Position numbers and translations under genes: made by a program. The notes under the pieces were generated by a model, which had not been told where the DNA came from, made no database searches, and was given only the letters and a program-made list of their open reading frames with translations. Positions 22,801 through 30,600 of a stretch of DNA of 64,000 bases are shown one piece after another. Position 1 is the stretch's first letter, and the number at the start of each line of letters is the position of its first letter. The stretch comes from Hyposmocoma kahamanoa (Eukaryota > Arthropoda > Insecta > Lepidoptera > Cosmopterigidae): contig NW_020653855.1 of the NCBI RefSeq assembly GCF_003589595.1, forward strand, positions 5,098,834-5,162,833. Reading direction: 5' to 3'.

Positions 22801-23394
22801 TATTGTCTCGGGCCTGTGTGTTTGTGGTACCGTCGTTGTTTCCGATATCTATAACACAAGTGCTTTAGCTACTTACTTTGGGATCAGAACAACGTCTGTG
22901 ATGTTGTTTAATATTTATTTATTTAAAAATGTAATTTTTCGCCCATTATTGCAAACTCAAGTTAAACTGGTCCATTTGAGATGAAACGATTGGCGACGCC
23001 CGTCAATTGTTTCGAATTCGGGCTGGCTAATCGGAACGCAGTTGTCACCGTAATGATTTGGCAGAATAGTTTTCAAACAAATTACATAAAATTTCGCCTC
23101 TATTTCTGTTTATATACTCGATGTATGCACCTAACATCGTCAAAACACACATCGAGCTTTAATAACGATCGTCAAACATCGAGCCAAAGGGATGATAAGA
23201 TGAAAGATGATATTACCCACCTGCACCTCCTCCTTAGCAGCAGACGAAACGAGCATGCTAACATTGTTCAAGTTTGCAGCCTTATCAGCAACAGACGTCA
23301 TCTGGCAGACTGCAATGCGTTTACTCATTGTGGAACTGTTTCGGTGCAGTTTCGTACGAATTAGTCTCCGTGTTACATGTAGGAGGTTCCAACA
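13765..23394 (-). CDS. NitFhit: NitFhit fusion protein (Nit1-type amidase + Fhit HIT hydrolase), 3' end missing
   Basis: Eight exons join in frame with GT-AG junctions: 23394-23221, 22705-22547, 22038-21843, 20541-20409, 19561-19343, 18669-18472, 16357-16243, 13842-13765. Counting from the ATG at 23328 gives 402 residues. Residues 1-272 are a Nit1/deaminated-glutathione-amidase-type nitrilase domain with Glu42 (FFPEA), Lys116 (YRKLHLFD), Glu123 and the nucleophile Cys159 ([10 protein letters not shown]). Residues 273-311 look like linker. Residues 312-402 are the first two thirds of Fhit, with PGHVLV at 342-347 and Gln392 in IQDG. In known Fhit proteins the histidine triad follows directly after the GQTVK with which the last visible exon ends, so the catalytic part lies in an unseen exon. 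Known roles of the two halves are hydrolysis of deaminated glutathione and cleavage of diadenosine polyphosphates. The fused arrangement is typical of flies and worms. Divergently oriented to Sgt1. Confidence 0.93.
14029..15726 (+). CDS. Reverse transcriptase, C-terminal part of LINE ORF2 (truncated)
   Basis: The frame is open from 13954, but LINE sequence starts near 14029. Visible RT blocks, numbered from 13954: KAPGPDGI (~77-84), [18 protein letters not shown] (~137-155), GFRARHSC (~174), the first catalytic Asp in [13 protein letters not shown] (Asp212), [14 protein letters not shown] (~266), FADD at 298-301 with the catalytic Asp pair, and [14 protein letters not shown] after it. A basic tail (RRRGRR) precedes the stop. 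No RNase H or zinc-knuckle follows. Function was target-primed reverse transcription; this copy lacks the endonuclease and cannot mobilise itself. Confidence 0.9.
   Translation, partial: DTVWVTPYPHPIHLLQVDSEVELRATLPPSYPPLPPVTPNEVESLIKNLKPRKAPGPDGISNKVLKQLSAPLICLLTAIFNAALTNCIFPQKWKEAVAIGIHKPGKPPSEPSSYRPISLLNTMGKLYERILYARLRDYVMSHNLLPDEQFGFRARHSCVQQVHRIVEHISEGFDRPRFMPTGALFFDVAKAFDKVWHKGLLYKLYNLGVPDRLVHIIRDFLSNRSFRYRVEGALSSPHPVRAGVPQGSVLSPLLFSLYTCDIPKYQAVNLALFADDTALYYSARSSKLVSAALQSATTRLGEWFRRWRIEVNPDKSAAVFFTRSNLSSRRVQNLTPISLFDRLIPWVNTVKYLGVTLDRKLSFKAHVKTVRDRAHFVMSRLHPLLYKDSKLSLRNKVRLYTTCIRPIMTYASVAFAQANPALIHRLPALQNRFMRNATGAPWYLRNANLHIDLRLPTIAQFMKQASRKYFDSAPHHPNPLVVAASSYDPLREQPHRVRRTRRPREVLNDPDDPITLATLKANQIASQSRPSRTNRPRRRGRRAPHFSTYSGRFSPTARPSGGSLQ
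14029..15888 (+). mobile_element. 5'-truncated Jockey-type non-LTR retrotransposon, recent insertion
   Basis: A GC-rich insert in an intron of NitFhit, ending in a run of A (15879-15888) and flanked by a 15-bp target duplication CCGTATCCGCATATA at 14014-14028 and 15889-15903. The open frame and perfect duplication indicate a young insertion. The endonuclease half is missing through 5' truncation. The 5' junction repeats sequence from the flank (see findings). Confidence 0.9.
15927..15973. repeat. 15-bp perfect inverted repeat
   Basis: GTAGGAGCACGAGGA and its inverse around a 17-base loop, 24 bases after the LINE target duplication. Confidence 0.9.
15975..16180 (+). repeat. Family C copy
   Basis: 5'-truncated (TGTCACCAGTAATGTGAGC), ending GACTTATTCGTCCCGTC. 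Follows a hairpin at 15927-15973. Confidence 0.8.
16243..16357 (-). CDS. NitFhit: NitFhit exon: Fhit PGHVLV region
   Basis: Completes Arg338 and encodes [17 protein letters not shown], then [18 protein letters not shown], matching the Fhit PGHVLV strand and following helix. Ends in phase 0 before GTATGC. Confidence 0.93.
16387..16660 (-). mobile_element. SINE family B, full copy
   Basis: Minus strand: body with GCGCTACGG, head CTTAGTTGGCATAGCG and GGTTCGAATCC (B box), then TTGTATTAATAATTATAAC tail. In NitFhit intron, starting about 30 bases upstream of the 16357 exon. Confidence 0.85.
17757..18040 (+). repeat. Family C copy
   Basis: Full length, joined directly to a family D copy. Confidence 0.82.
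18041..18178 (-). repeat. Family D, partial copy
   Basis: ACCGACCTCAAAAGTTCATGG to GAGGTACCCTCTTTCCAAC. Confidence 0.72.
18222..18428 (+). mobile_element. tRNA-headed SINE, family A, copy 1
   Basis: The head has a Pol III A box TGGCCGAATGG and B box GGTTCGATTCC, then the common body (TTTGGGTGTAATTTGTGG, TGTGTCCATGGCAC). In NitFhit intron, opposite strand to the gene. Confidence 0.9.
18472..18669 (-). CDS. NitFhit: NitFhit exon: linker and start of Fhit domain
   Basis: 66 codons. The first half ([13 protein letters not shown] onward) is a weakly conserved linker. The second half, [14 protein letters not shown] to FAFVNIR, aligns with the N-terminus of Fhit. Both ends split an Arg codon, like the neighbouring exons. 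Confidence 0.92.
19343..19561 (-). CDS. NitFhit: NitFhit exon: end of Nit domain
   Basis: 73 codons running [15 protein letters not shown] to [11 protein letters not shown], matching the C-terminal part of Nit1. The [11 protein letters not shown] motif is present. Both ends split an Arg codon. Confidence 0.94.
19727..19913. mobile_element. Inverted-repeat element in NitFhit intron
   Basis: About 45-bp arms: ACTTAAGCACATTAAAAATT with AACGTTATTTGGGATAGGTA, and the inverse at 19869-19913. A second hairpin (CCAAATTTTCGGAT/ATCCGAAAATTTGG) lies between them. Confidence 0.75.
19955..20032 (+). repeat. SINE family A tail fragment
   Basis: GTGTGTCCATGGTACCCGCG then ATACAGGGTTTCCTTGG, no head. Confidence 0.7.
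20045..20345 (-). repeat. Family D, full inverted copy
   Basis: ATAATCTCAGTACAGAGTAC to TTTTTTTAAGTCGGTTA, in NitFhit intron just before the 20409 exon end. Confidence 0.8.
20409..20541 (-). CDS. NitFhit: NitFhit exon: nucleophile Cys
   Basis: Completes the split Gly codon and encodes [12 protein letters not shown] with the nucleophile Cys159. It ends [10 protein letters not shown] with the Arg codon split before GTAAGT. His195 in HWH is Glu in the Nit1 and Nit2 proteins I can recall. Confidence 0.94.
20570..20635 (-). repeat. SINE family B, short fragment
   Basis: AAATACCCTCGATCCGGCTG GACTTGAACC, the B-box side of a tRNA-like head. Confidence 0.5.
21355..21475 (-). repeat. SINE family B, body fragment
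   Basis: TACGTGCTTGTTGTAGGACT, then TATGCCATAGCGCCACCTGT, matching the body of the 16.5-kb copy. Confidence 0.6.
21621..21835. repeat. Degenerate TTACACTACA simple repeat
   Basis: Words such as TTACACTA, ACTACAATTAC and CACATTA alternate for about 200 bases and stop at the NitFhit exon 21843-22038 donor. Confidence 0.85.
21843..22038 (-). CDS. NitFhit: NitFhit exon: catalytic Lys
   Basis: Starts [14 protein letters not shown] and contains [14 protein letters not shown] with Lys116 and Glu123. It ends one base into a Gly codon before GTAAAT. A TTACACTACA-type simple repeat begins right beside its donor. Confidence 0.93.
22547..22705 (-). CDS. NitFhit: NitFhit exon: catalytic Glu
   Basis: 53 codons, phase 0 at both ends, starting [11 protein letters not shown] and ending [10 protein letters not shown] before GTATAC. 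It carries the catalytic Glu42 of the nitrilase superfamily. Confidence 0.93.
22735..22880 (+). repeat. tRNA-like repeat with GGGTTCGAT B box
   Basis: GAGGTCCCGGGTTCGATCCC followed by TAAATTTTCTATATTGTCTC. A sister copy with a longer head is at 46868-47060. Both are SINE-like; neither is a functional tRNA. Confidence 0.6.
22905..23130 (+). repeat. Repeat E, copy 2, in NitFhit first intron
   Basis: Shares TCAATTGTTTCGAATT, GTCACCGTAATGATTTGGCA and TATATACTCGATGT with the 7150-7420 copy. Confidence 0.7.
23221..23394 (-). CDS. NitFhit: NitFhit exon: start Met and first Nit strand
   Basis: The ATG at 23328 begins [12 protein letters not shown], the usual opening of the Nit domain, and the exon ends AKEEVQ before the donor GTGGGT. 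In frame upstream of that Met are 22 Arg-rich residues ([13 protein letters not shown] within them) preceded by a pyrimidine-rich acceptor ending at 23395. No in-frame ATG occurs before the next stop, so a longer, possibly mitochondrial form would need an upstream exon. Confidence 0.9.
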
Positions 23395-23508
23395 CTGGAA
23401 AGAAATGCGCAAATTATTATTTACTCGACATAAAGTTAATTATGCTATATTTATGGTTATTATAAAATCCACTTCCACTCTGCTCCATAACAATGTAAAT
23501 TTATTACC

Positions 23509-23660
23509 ACTGTAGCCGAATTGTTGCCAAGCTGGCATACAGAGATCCCGGTTTCGATTCCCAGACTGGGAGAAATATTTGTATATCGTCTATTGTCTGT
23601 GTTATTTCCCTAGTGCAGGGCGATGTGTGTGTGCGTGTATGTATGTAATATATGGTCTCT
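23509..23660 (+). mobile_element. SINE family A, diverged copy
   Basis: GTAGCCGAATTGTTGCC, CGGTTTCGATTCCCAG and AGAAATATTTGTATA follow the family A head. Confidence 0.7.
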
Positions 23661-23724
23661 GTTTTGTACCAAGCGTTTTAAAATTTCAATTAAAGTTCTT
23701 TTTTATTATTGAGATTTTATGTTA

Positions 23725-23900
23725 ATTAACTCCACTAGTTTTTATTGTGCTTATTAATACAAAAATCGAACACAGAAATTTTTTTTGACCCAATAGGACT
23801 TGAACCCACGACAATACTGCACCGTAGTTTTGCTCTTACCAACTGAACTGTGGGGTCAAGTTATTGAGTTGTCGAAATTCTGATATGTGTTTTGTTAAAG
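23725..23900 (-). mobile_element. SINE family B with a different tRNA head
   Basis: The inverted tail CTTATTAATACAAAAATCG is followed by a 71-base tRNA-like head (23793-23863 minus) with CTCAG/TTCAGTTGGTAAGAGC and GGGTTCAAGTCC and a pairable GACCCCA/TTGGGTC stem. Confidence 0.8.
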
Positions 23901-24999
23901 AACTTTGAACGTTCTGCTAAAGAAGGTTCAAAATCTCTCACTAAAATAGGTGTTTCTACCATTACAGAATGCCGAAAAATTTAGTACAATTAAGTTTTTC
24001 TTTTCATTTAAGTTCAATGTCATACAGCATACATTTGCCATACACATAAATATGTACATGAAATAGAACAATGATTCTGTACTGATAAGATTAGAAAAGC
24101 AATGAAGGCAGAATCAAGGTGACTTGTTTTCTTTAACTTATCACTTGTCATAAAAAGGTGTATAAGTAAATACAGACTTAATTATGCAGGCTGTTGGGTA
24201 AAGAGGCCATGGGACCAGTAGAGTCCAGAAAGTTCACTTATTTGATAAAACAAATAAACATAATTTACATCTCAAAAACTAGTTTCATTTTCAATATGTA
24301 GTAATTGCAAAACTTATAACATGTCATACAGTATTTTATTAACAATTCTGAAATAATCTAGAACTATTTAGTGATATGACGAGAATGTACAATCAACAGC
24401 ATGTCAAGTTATACAGTTTTGTTCAAATATCCAATGCAACAGTACAAGATCTGTCAATGTGTACCACGATGTGCTATTGTCTATAACTTACTAAGAAAAG
24501 ACAAACAACAAAACTTATTTACTGCTAAGCTAGCACATAACCACTCAGTAGCTGGTACGTCACACCCCCACCATTCCTTGTTTTGACAGAGATTCCCACT
24601 CTGGTAGTGGGCAAGTTCAGTCCTTAGCAACTTTTATTACCATGAATTGTTAAGTGGTAAGATACTTTCTATTAAACATCCTAGCGGATACCGAGGGGCA
24701 GAGGAACACATAGAGTTACTTGGACCACGGCTATTGCCCCATTTGATATTGGTTATTTATAAAATTACAGTTTCTATCAACCTGCAACAGACATCACAAA
24801 GCAGATCATTTAATGACCTTCAGAACACGGTAGATTGTTGATATGTTATCATTTTATAATTAATTTTAATTTTATTTTTCATAGTAAATAAATCATAGGT
24901 CTTCATGTACTTATGAAAAGGCTGTGTGGTATTGTTTCATTGCATCTTGTAATAAAAATTAATCCTTCTTCTTTTATAATTTACAAGTGCGCAATTATT

Positions 25000-25138
25000 A
25001 CCACTGCGCCCATCACCAGACATAAGTTGATAAGTCCCATGTGCCTGTTATTTCACCAGTACTCTTACTATTTAAAACCAGAATGCAGTAATGCTGACGT
25101 TACTGCTTGGCGGCAGAAATAGCTAAGGTGGCAGACTT
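25000..25138 (-). repeat. Family C, interrupted by FB copy 3
   Basis: CACTGCGCCCATCACC to GGCGGCAGAAATAGCTAAGG, then FB starts. Confidence 0.8.
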
Positions 25139-25315
25139 AGGATCGTATTCTAGAACTCTACTCAATGCTCAAGTCAGGATTTGAGTATGGTATAGAGCAC
25201 TCGAAATCATACTCAAGTCCTTGCCATTACAGTCGTATTTCCAGTGCTTGAAATCATACTCAAGTCTGCTCAAGTCCTGACTTGAGCATTGAGTAGAGTT
25301 CTGGAATACGACCCT
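25139..25315. mobile_element. Fold-back element FB, copy 3, inside a family C repeat
   Basis: Full arms. Its left flank is a family C copy cut off at GGTGGCAGACTT. Its right flank (25316-25578) is an AAATCTGATATAG segment that recurs beside copy 5. Confidence 0.85.
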
Positions 25316-25578
25316 AAATCTGATATAGTTACCTACTCGAAATTGTGAATAAATAAATACAAAGATAATGGATGCGAATTGATACAAGTTTTGACTGAAG
25401 AAACATTCAAATCTAAGATCTGGCAGTATGCCTTATTATACGACTTAACCGGTCCCAAAGGGCAAAAAATTTTACTACTATTTAATGTAATAAAGAAGAA
25501 GGTTTATTCCGAACAAAATAAACATTTTGAACTTTACCAGAACCCATAACCTATGACAAATGTTACACAAAATTGAGG
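25316..25578 (+). repeat. FB-linked spacer, first copy
   Basis: Counterpart of 41988-42262. No second FB follows it here. Confidence 0.8.
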
Positions 25579-25604
25579 CGAAAGTAGACTTCAATATGAC
25601 TTAC

Positions 25605-25760
25605 ACGCATCCTACAGGTTGTAAAAGTAACATAAATTATTCTTTGCAAAATTCGTAAGTTATCAACTGTATGAGAGATAATAACTTCAACTTCAACTTT
25701 TGTGTCTATGGCTCCGTCGTTTTGCGCGACGATTTTGCCAATGTCAGGGTTGAGAGACAT
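25605..25760 (-). CDS. Possible alternative first exon of NitFhit (weak)
   Basis: An ATG at 25610 followed by CGT and a consensus donor GTAAGT would splice in phase 0 to the acceptor at 23395. This would give a leader of about 24 residues, rich in Arg and lacking acidic residues, as expected for mitochondrial import. The frame stays open upstream to an ATG at 25760. Against it, part of this stretch (about 25686-25750) resembles a repeat copy at 48540-48610, and a fold-back element abuts it. Confidence 0.28.
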
Positions 25761-25982
25761 GTGTAGCGGTAGTGAGACAGATAATATTCGTCCATATATT
25801 TGACTTTTAAATGACAGTGCAAGTGATAACGTGAAAGTCGTGTCAGTCTATATGATGTACTCTATGGTATGGTCGTGAGTCAAGACAGCTGACAGCATAG
25901 ATAATAACTACACTATAAGTTTAGACCATACGGAGTAAAAACTTGAATACAAGAACTTGGTTAAGCGCCCTCTGATGTCAAG

Positions 25983-26018
25983 AAACTTGTACTACAGTAT
26001 TATTACTGTAGTACAAGT
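25983..26018. repeat. 16-bp perfect inverted repeat
   Basis: AACTTGTACTACAGTA and its inverse with a 4-base loop, ending 10 bases before SINE A copy 2. Confidence 0.9.
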
Positions 26019-26028
26019 TACAACAAGT

Positions 26029-26260
26029 AACTGCCTCCGTGGCCGAACGGTTACCATACCGGACTGCCACGCAGAGGTCCCCGGGTTCGATTCCCGGGCC
26101 GGGAGAAATATTTGTATGGCCTACATTTATTTCTCTCGTGAGTTTGGGTGTAATTTGTGGTTGTCTATGTGTGTCCATGGCACCCGCGACACAGGGTTTC
26201 CCTAGTGCGGGGCTATGTTGAGTGTGTGCGTTATTATTATTATTTTTTTTTTTTTTTTAA
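26029..26260 (+). mobile_element. SINE family A, copy 2
   Basis: Full length with A box TGGCCGAACGG and B box GGTTCGATTCC, ending in TTATTATTATT and a T run. Lies in the divergent intergenic region next to a 16-bp palindrome. Confidence 0.92.
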
Positions 26261-26540
26261 AGTTTCTGGTTTCACGTGAAGAATTTTGCGAATATCTAAT
26301 CATGAGAGTTACAATTTAACTTTTTTTATATTTAACTACTTAACACTGCTCTTTAGTCTATTCCGGCTTTTGTAACAATACAAAATAACGCGATATACAT
26401 GACCATTACAGATATTTAAATAAATAAGTTTTACAATTTAAGTTTGTTAATATTAATAAAATCCGTTATTGATTTCCAGAGGAGATTTGTGTGTAGTATA
26501 GTAATAATAGTTCAATTCACAGAGCATGGGTCACTATACG

Positions 26541-26567
26541 TTTGAGTTTGAGTTTGAGTTTGAGTTT
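26541..26567 (+). repeat. TTTGAG hexanucleotide repeat
   Basis: Four and a half units. Confidence 0.9.
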
Positions 26568-27643
26568 CTAGAGACGTAGTGATGTTAAATCGAATGAAAC
26601 AAAATCTAAACAAAATATAAAGGATTCAATTATTATGTTATTTGGTTACTAAAAAACTATACAACATATAATGAACAAAATACAAACAAAAAGTCAACAA
26701 CAACAAAATGAAATTTGACCAATTACTCCAAAAATATTACCCAAAGTCCAAAACAAAAAACCATACAGGATATATGTAAGCACTCATATTAACAAAAATG
26801 TACGCGAAATAATAAAAATATGATGGCACATACTGTGTACCAATTTTTTAATGATTTATAAATTATTTTTCATAAATTGTTTATTTCATTACAACTGTGT
26901 CAGTCAATTAGTTGAATTTAGGCTTACTTTTGTTACTATGATTAGGAACTTAATTTAAAAAAGATATCATTTTCAGAAACTTATAATAAAATCCCATAAA
27001 ACAGAAAAGATGCATTTTTGCAGCTGATTAGTGCCGTTACATCCTGTATAAACAAATTTTGATTCTGTTTTCTTAAGCTATAGCAAATAAAATAAAATTC
27101 GACAATTACTGAGGTAAGGTAATTACTAAGCTCTATATGGTAGATACTTTTTGCTATTAAAAATTTAAAAAAGCAAAAATTTTTCAATTTTATTGGAACC
27201 TGTTATAAAAGTGCTACAAAATACAAAGGTATGACTCGGGACCACACGTACCTGTACCATGCTAATAAAGACTTCTTAATTCACTAGATGGCGTCATTTA
27301 GTCGTTAATCCAAAATGCTGCAGAGTATTTTCGGATGGAAGTGTGTTCAAAATATAAAGAAGCATACGCAAGGTATAAATTTTTAAAACTACTATAAATG
27401 AAAACATTCACCCTGAAAATAGAATTTTTAACGACTATTTAAACATAGACATAGCGTAAAATCTTGACTTAATAATTTTATTATTTTCATTTCGATAATT
27501 ATGACACAATTACGTTTATTTATTACTTGACTTTCAGAACGCACTATGTCAGTCTAGAAAAATCGGCAAAAGTGAGCAGTTGTTTTGTTACCTACCAAAA
27601 ATAAATTCTTCCACATTGATCTAACTAAAATTATTACTCGAAA

Positions 27644-27676
27644 ATGTCGGAAACTAAGGAGGACGTCCCGGGCGAG
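27644..27676 (+). CDS. Sgt1: Sgt1 exon 1
   Basis: [11 protein letters not shown], ending GGCGAG before GTAATA, phase 0. The upstream base context (TCGAAAATG) is A-rich, as usual for insect starts. No alternative upstream ATG in frame is needed. Confidence 0.85.
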
Positions 27677-30600
27677 GTAATATTTTAAAATTACAACAAT
27701 TTCTAGGTTATATACTGCATAGAAATTTAATTTTAGAAAACGATTTTCATTCTGCTTTGTTCTTTGTTTTTTTTTTTCGGGACAAACGGTGCATTTAATA
27801 AAGTGGAATGTCTATTTCATAATGTTTTAGTTTTGCTCCGTATTGTATCATGATCTCCAATTTTATCGAAAAGTGGGGTAGGTATAAAAATAGGTGGCGA
27901 AAAAATGTTTGCGTGGAGTTGTTATTGATGAAACTATTTTACTTTAACGGCTTACGAATAGTACTTCATTTACATGTTTGCTAAAAAGACTATCTTCTAG
28001 TGATAGTAGCAGACCACTGTTCTACTAAGAAACAAGAGGAAATATTTTGATTTTAAGGTCACACATTAATTAAAAGACAAATGTTATAAAGATAACTTTT
28101 AATACAGCTGTTTTTAAGAGAAACGTCGTCTAATTAAAATATTCAAAGCCGTAAGGGTATAATAACAACTCAGTGCCTCATCTATTAATAAACATAATGC
28201 ATGGTATACATTTATATAGGTTCATATACAACATCTCTCCTGCACTATATTATTACGGAGCCTTAATTTGATATAGGAAACTTTTTAGGTACACTGACAA
28301 ACTGATGAATAATAAAACTTATGTCAAATAATATACAATGAATAGGTTCTGTAAATCAGCACTGAAACCAGATCTTGTATCTGATTTTTCAAAATGCTGC
28401 AGAAACTCCACACTAGAAGAGCTGGTGGAGCTTGTGACTTAATAGCCAATATCCAGAGTGTAGGCTATATTGATACAACCTTTGCTGTGAGCTTTCAATG
28501 TCAGCCGTCTATCTAGACAGATTAACGGGAACTTGGGTAAATCCCATTTTTTAAAAAGATTATTTTATGTTATCAAGTAACGGGACAGACAAGTTGATGG
28601 CCTGGTGGCAAGCGACATGCTTGTCCATAACAGTTACAGTGCCAGTTAGAGCTTTGAATTGTAAAAATCTGAGGGGCACTGCCACTGCGCCTGTCACCCT
28701 AAGACATAAGTTGACAAGTTACATGTGCCTGTAATTTCACCCTTACCCATATGATTTTGTCATGTACATATTCGATCCAGATGGACTTACAGTATTTGAT
28801 TCCATCCTGTTTTGCTTTGATATGAGCTTGTCGTGTTAGTTCTCTATCCTTATGAATCCCCTCAGATACTCGAGATAATCCTGTTTTAACCGACTTCAAA
28901 AAAGGAGGAGGTTCTCAATTCGACTTTTTGTTCTTTTTTTTCTTTTTTTTCTTTTTTTTTTGTATGTATGTTACGTGATAACTCCGGTATTTGTGAACCG
29001 ATTTTCATGATTCTTTTTTTATTGGAAAGGGGGTATTTCCATAGTGGGCCCATTTCATTTTGAAGATAATCATCCACCTCAAAGGGTGGCTGTTCACGCA
29101 TGAAGAGTCATTTTTATAAATAGCGCCTAACTTTAATTTAGGAGCAATTACTTTTAGCAATTATTTAGTTGATTTTGCTATTTCTCCAATTCAAGGCGTT
29201 TTTCTCTCGAAATACTTTGAGTAGTGTCTTAGTGAGAACCTATTTTTATTATCTCCAGTATCAAGTCCTGTATAGTGGCGAACTAGGGGATATTTCAATG
29301 ACACTTAGCAAATAGACGTAATTCCACATACTTTTGAGGTCAGTTTTTTTAGTACTCTGTACTGAGATTATTTAAATTCAGATAAATTGAAGACGAATAT
29401 GATCCTGGGTATTTGAGTAGATTCCATTTTGCTATGACATGATCTCACCATGCTAACCTTCTAACCAGATGGACTCCCAGGTACTTGAGATGAGCATGTT
29501 TTGCTTCATATAAACTCTTCATATAACCCCACATCAATATGAATTAGGATCTGGTTGTTAATATTTACTTCTTGGTTTTCTATCCTGAGTGTAAAATAAT
29601 GTAATACAATTTTCCAAATTCCTTTCCAGCCGGCGAAACCCAAGATAAAGCATGACTGGTACCAAACAGAGTCGCAAGTCGTGGTGACAGTTCTTATTAA
29701 AAATGCACCAGCTGATAAAGTCAAAGTACATTATGGAGATAGAAGCGTAAGTTGTTTCAGTGTTTCTTTCTGTTTGCTTTTCTTTATAATATAATCATTT
29801 ATTTTGTATTATCCATGTTGCTATATTACAATTTAATATATATAGGAAATGAAACTATTTTTCCGGATTTAAATCGCGTATGTTTGTTTTTTCAAACAAA
29901 CCAACGTTTCGGGCCTTTTACAGGTCCCATGGTCACGGTTGACTGTCAACCGTGACCATGTGACCACTTCCGGGATTTAAATCCGGAAAAATAGTTTCAT
30001 TTCCTATGTGTAACAATCGCGAAAACCTAAGAACTCGAAATTGAATATGTATTTTCTATGTTTATTGCGTCTAATATTTAGACTAAAATCAGGTGTGGAT
30101 TCACCATGGGAGGTCATGCATAAATAAATTAAAAAAAATATATAAAGAGCAATATAATTGTCACTAACAAACTAAAAAATAGTTATTATTACAAAAAATA
30201 TAAATAAAAGATTACATATATGCTAAATATTCCATAAAAAAATTAATGGGTTGGCCAACTTTCTAACAAAGAACTTTTTCTTTTAAAATGTTATATTGTC
30301 TATGGACGTTTAAAAAAAATATTTTAGCGCGTATTTTCAGAATAGGCGGGAAAATTCTAAGTTTAAAATTAATGAAAAATGCCCAAGGGGGTGATTCACG
30401 TAATTAAACCGTTAGGATATTGTAGCAATTTAGTAGTTGAACAGCTTTGTCGTATTCACGTGTGACAGAACGATATATACTCGATGTGCCTCAAATGCCG
30501 AATTCACCCGACAAGGTCCAATTAGATGTTCACTTGTTTCGGTCTTTGCAAAACTCTTTGGATTAACACGACTTTGATAACGACGAGACCGTCAAATTAC

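Larger units (their letters stand above)
25761..27643. promoter_or_regulatory. Divergent upstream region between NitFhit and Sgt1
   Basis: About 1.9 kb (4.3 kb if NitFhit starts at 23328). It holds SINE A copy 2, a palindrome and AT-rich unique sequence. The last 100 bases before the Sgt1 ATG are presumed 5' UTR and core promoter. No TATA box in a convincing position was identified. Confidence 0.4.

Noticed and set aside
23793..23863. Minus-strand tRNA gene
   Set aside because: The best-looking cloverleaf in the window, but it is joined to the family B tail and lacks a convincing anticodon arm.
26029..26110. tRNA gene calls at the SINE heads (also 18222, 43509, 45976, 54875)
   Set aside because: Pol III boxes are present but acceptor stems do not pair and the same body follows every time; these are SINEs.
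28886..29101. Conserved frames with [18 protein letters not shown] here and at 60870-61100
   Set aside because: Conservation reflects two copies of the family D long subtype.
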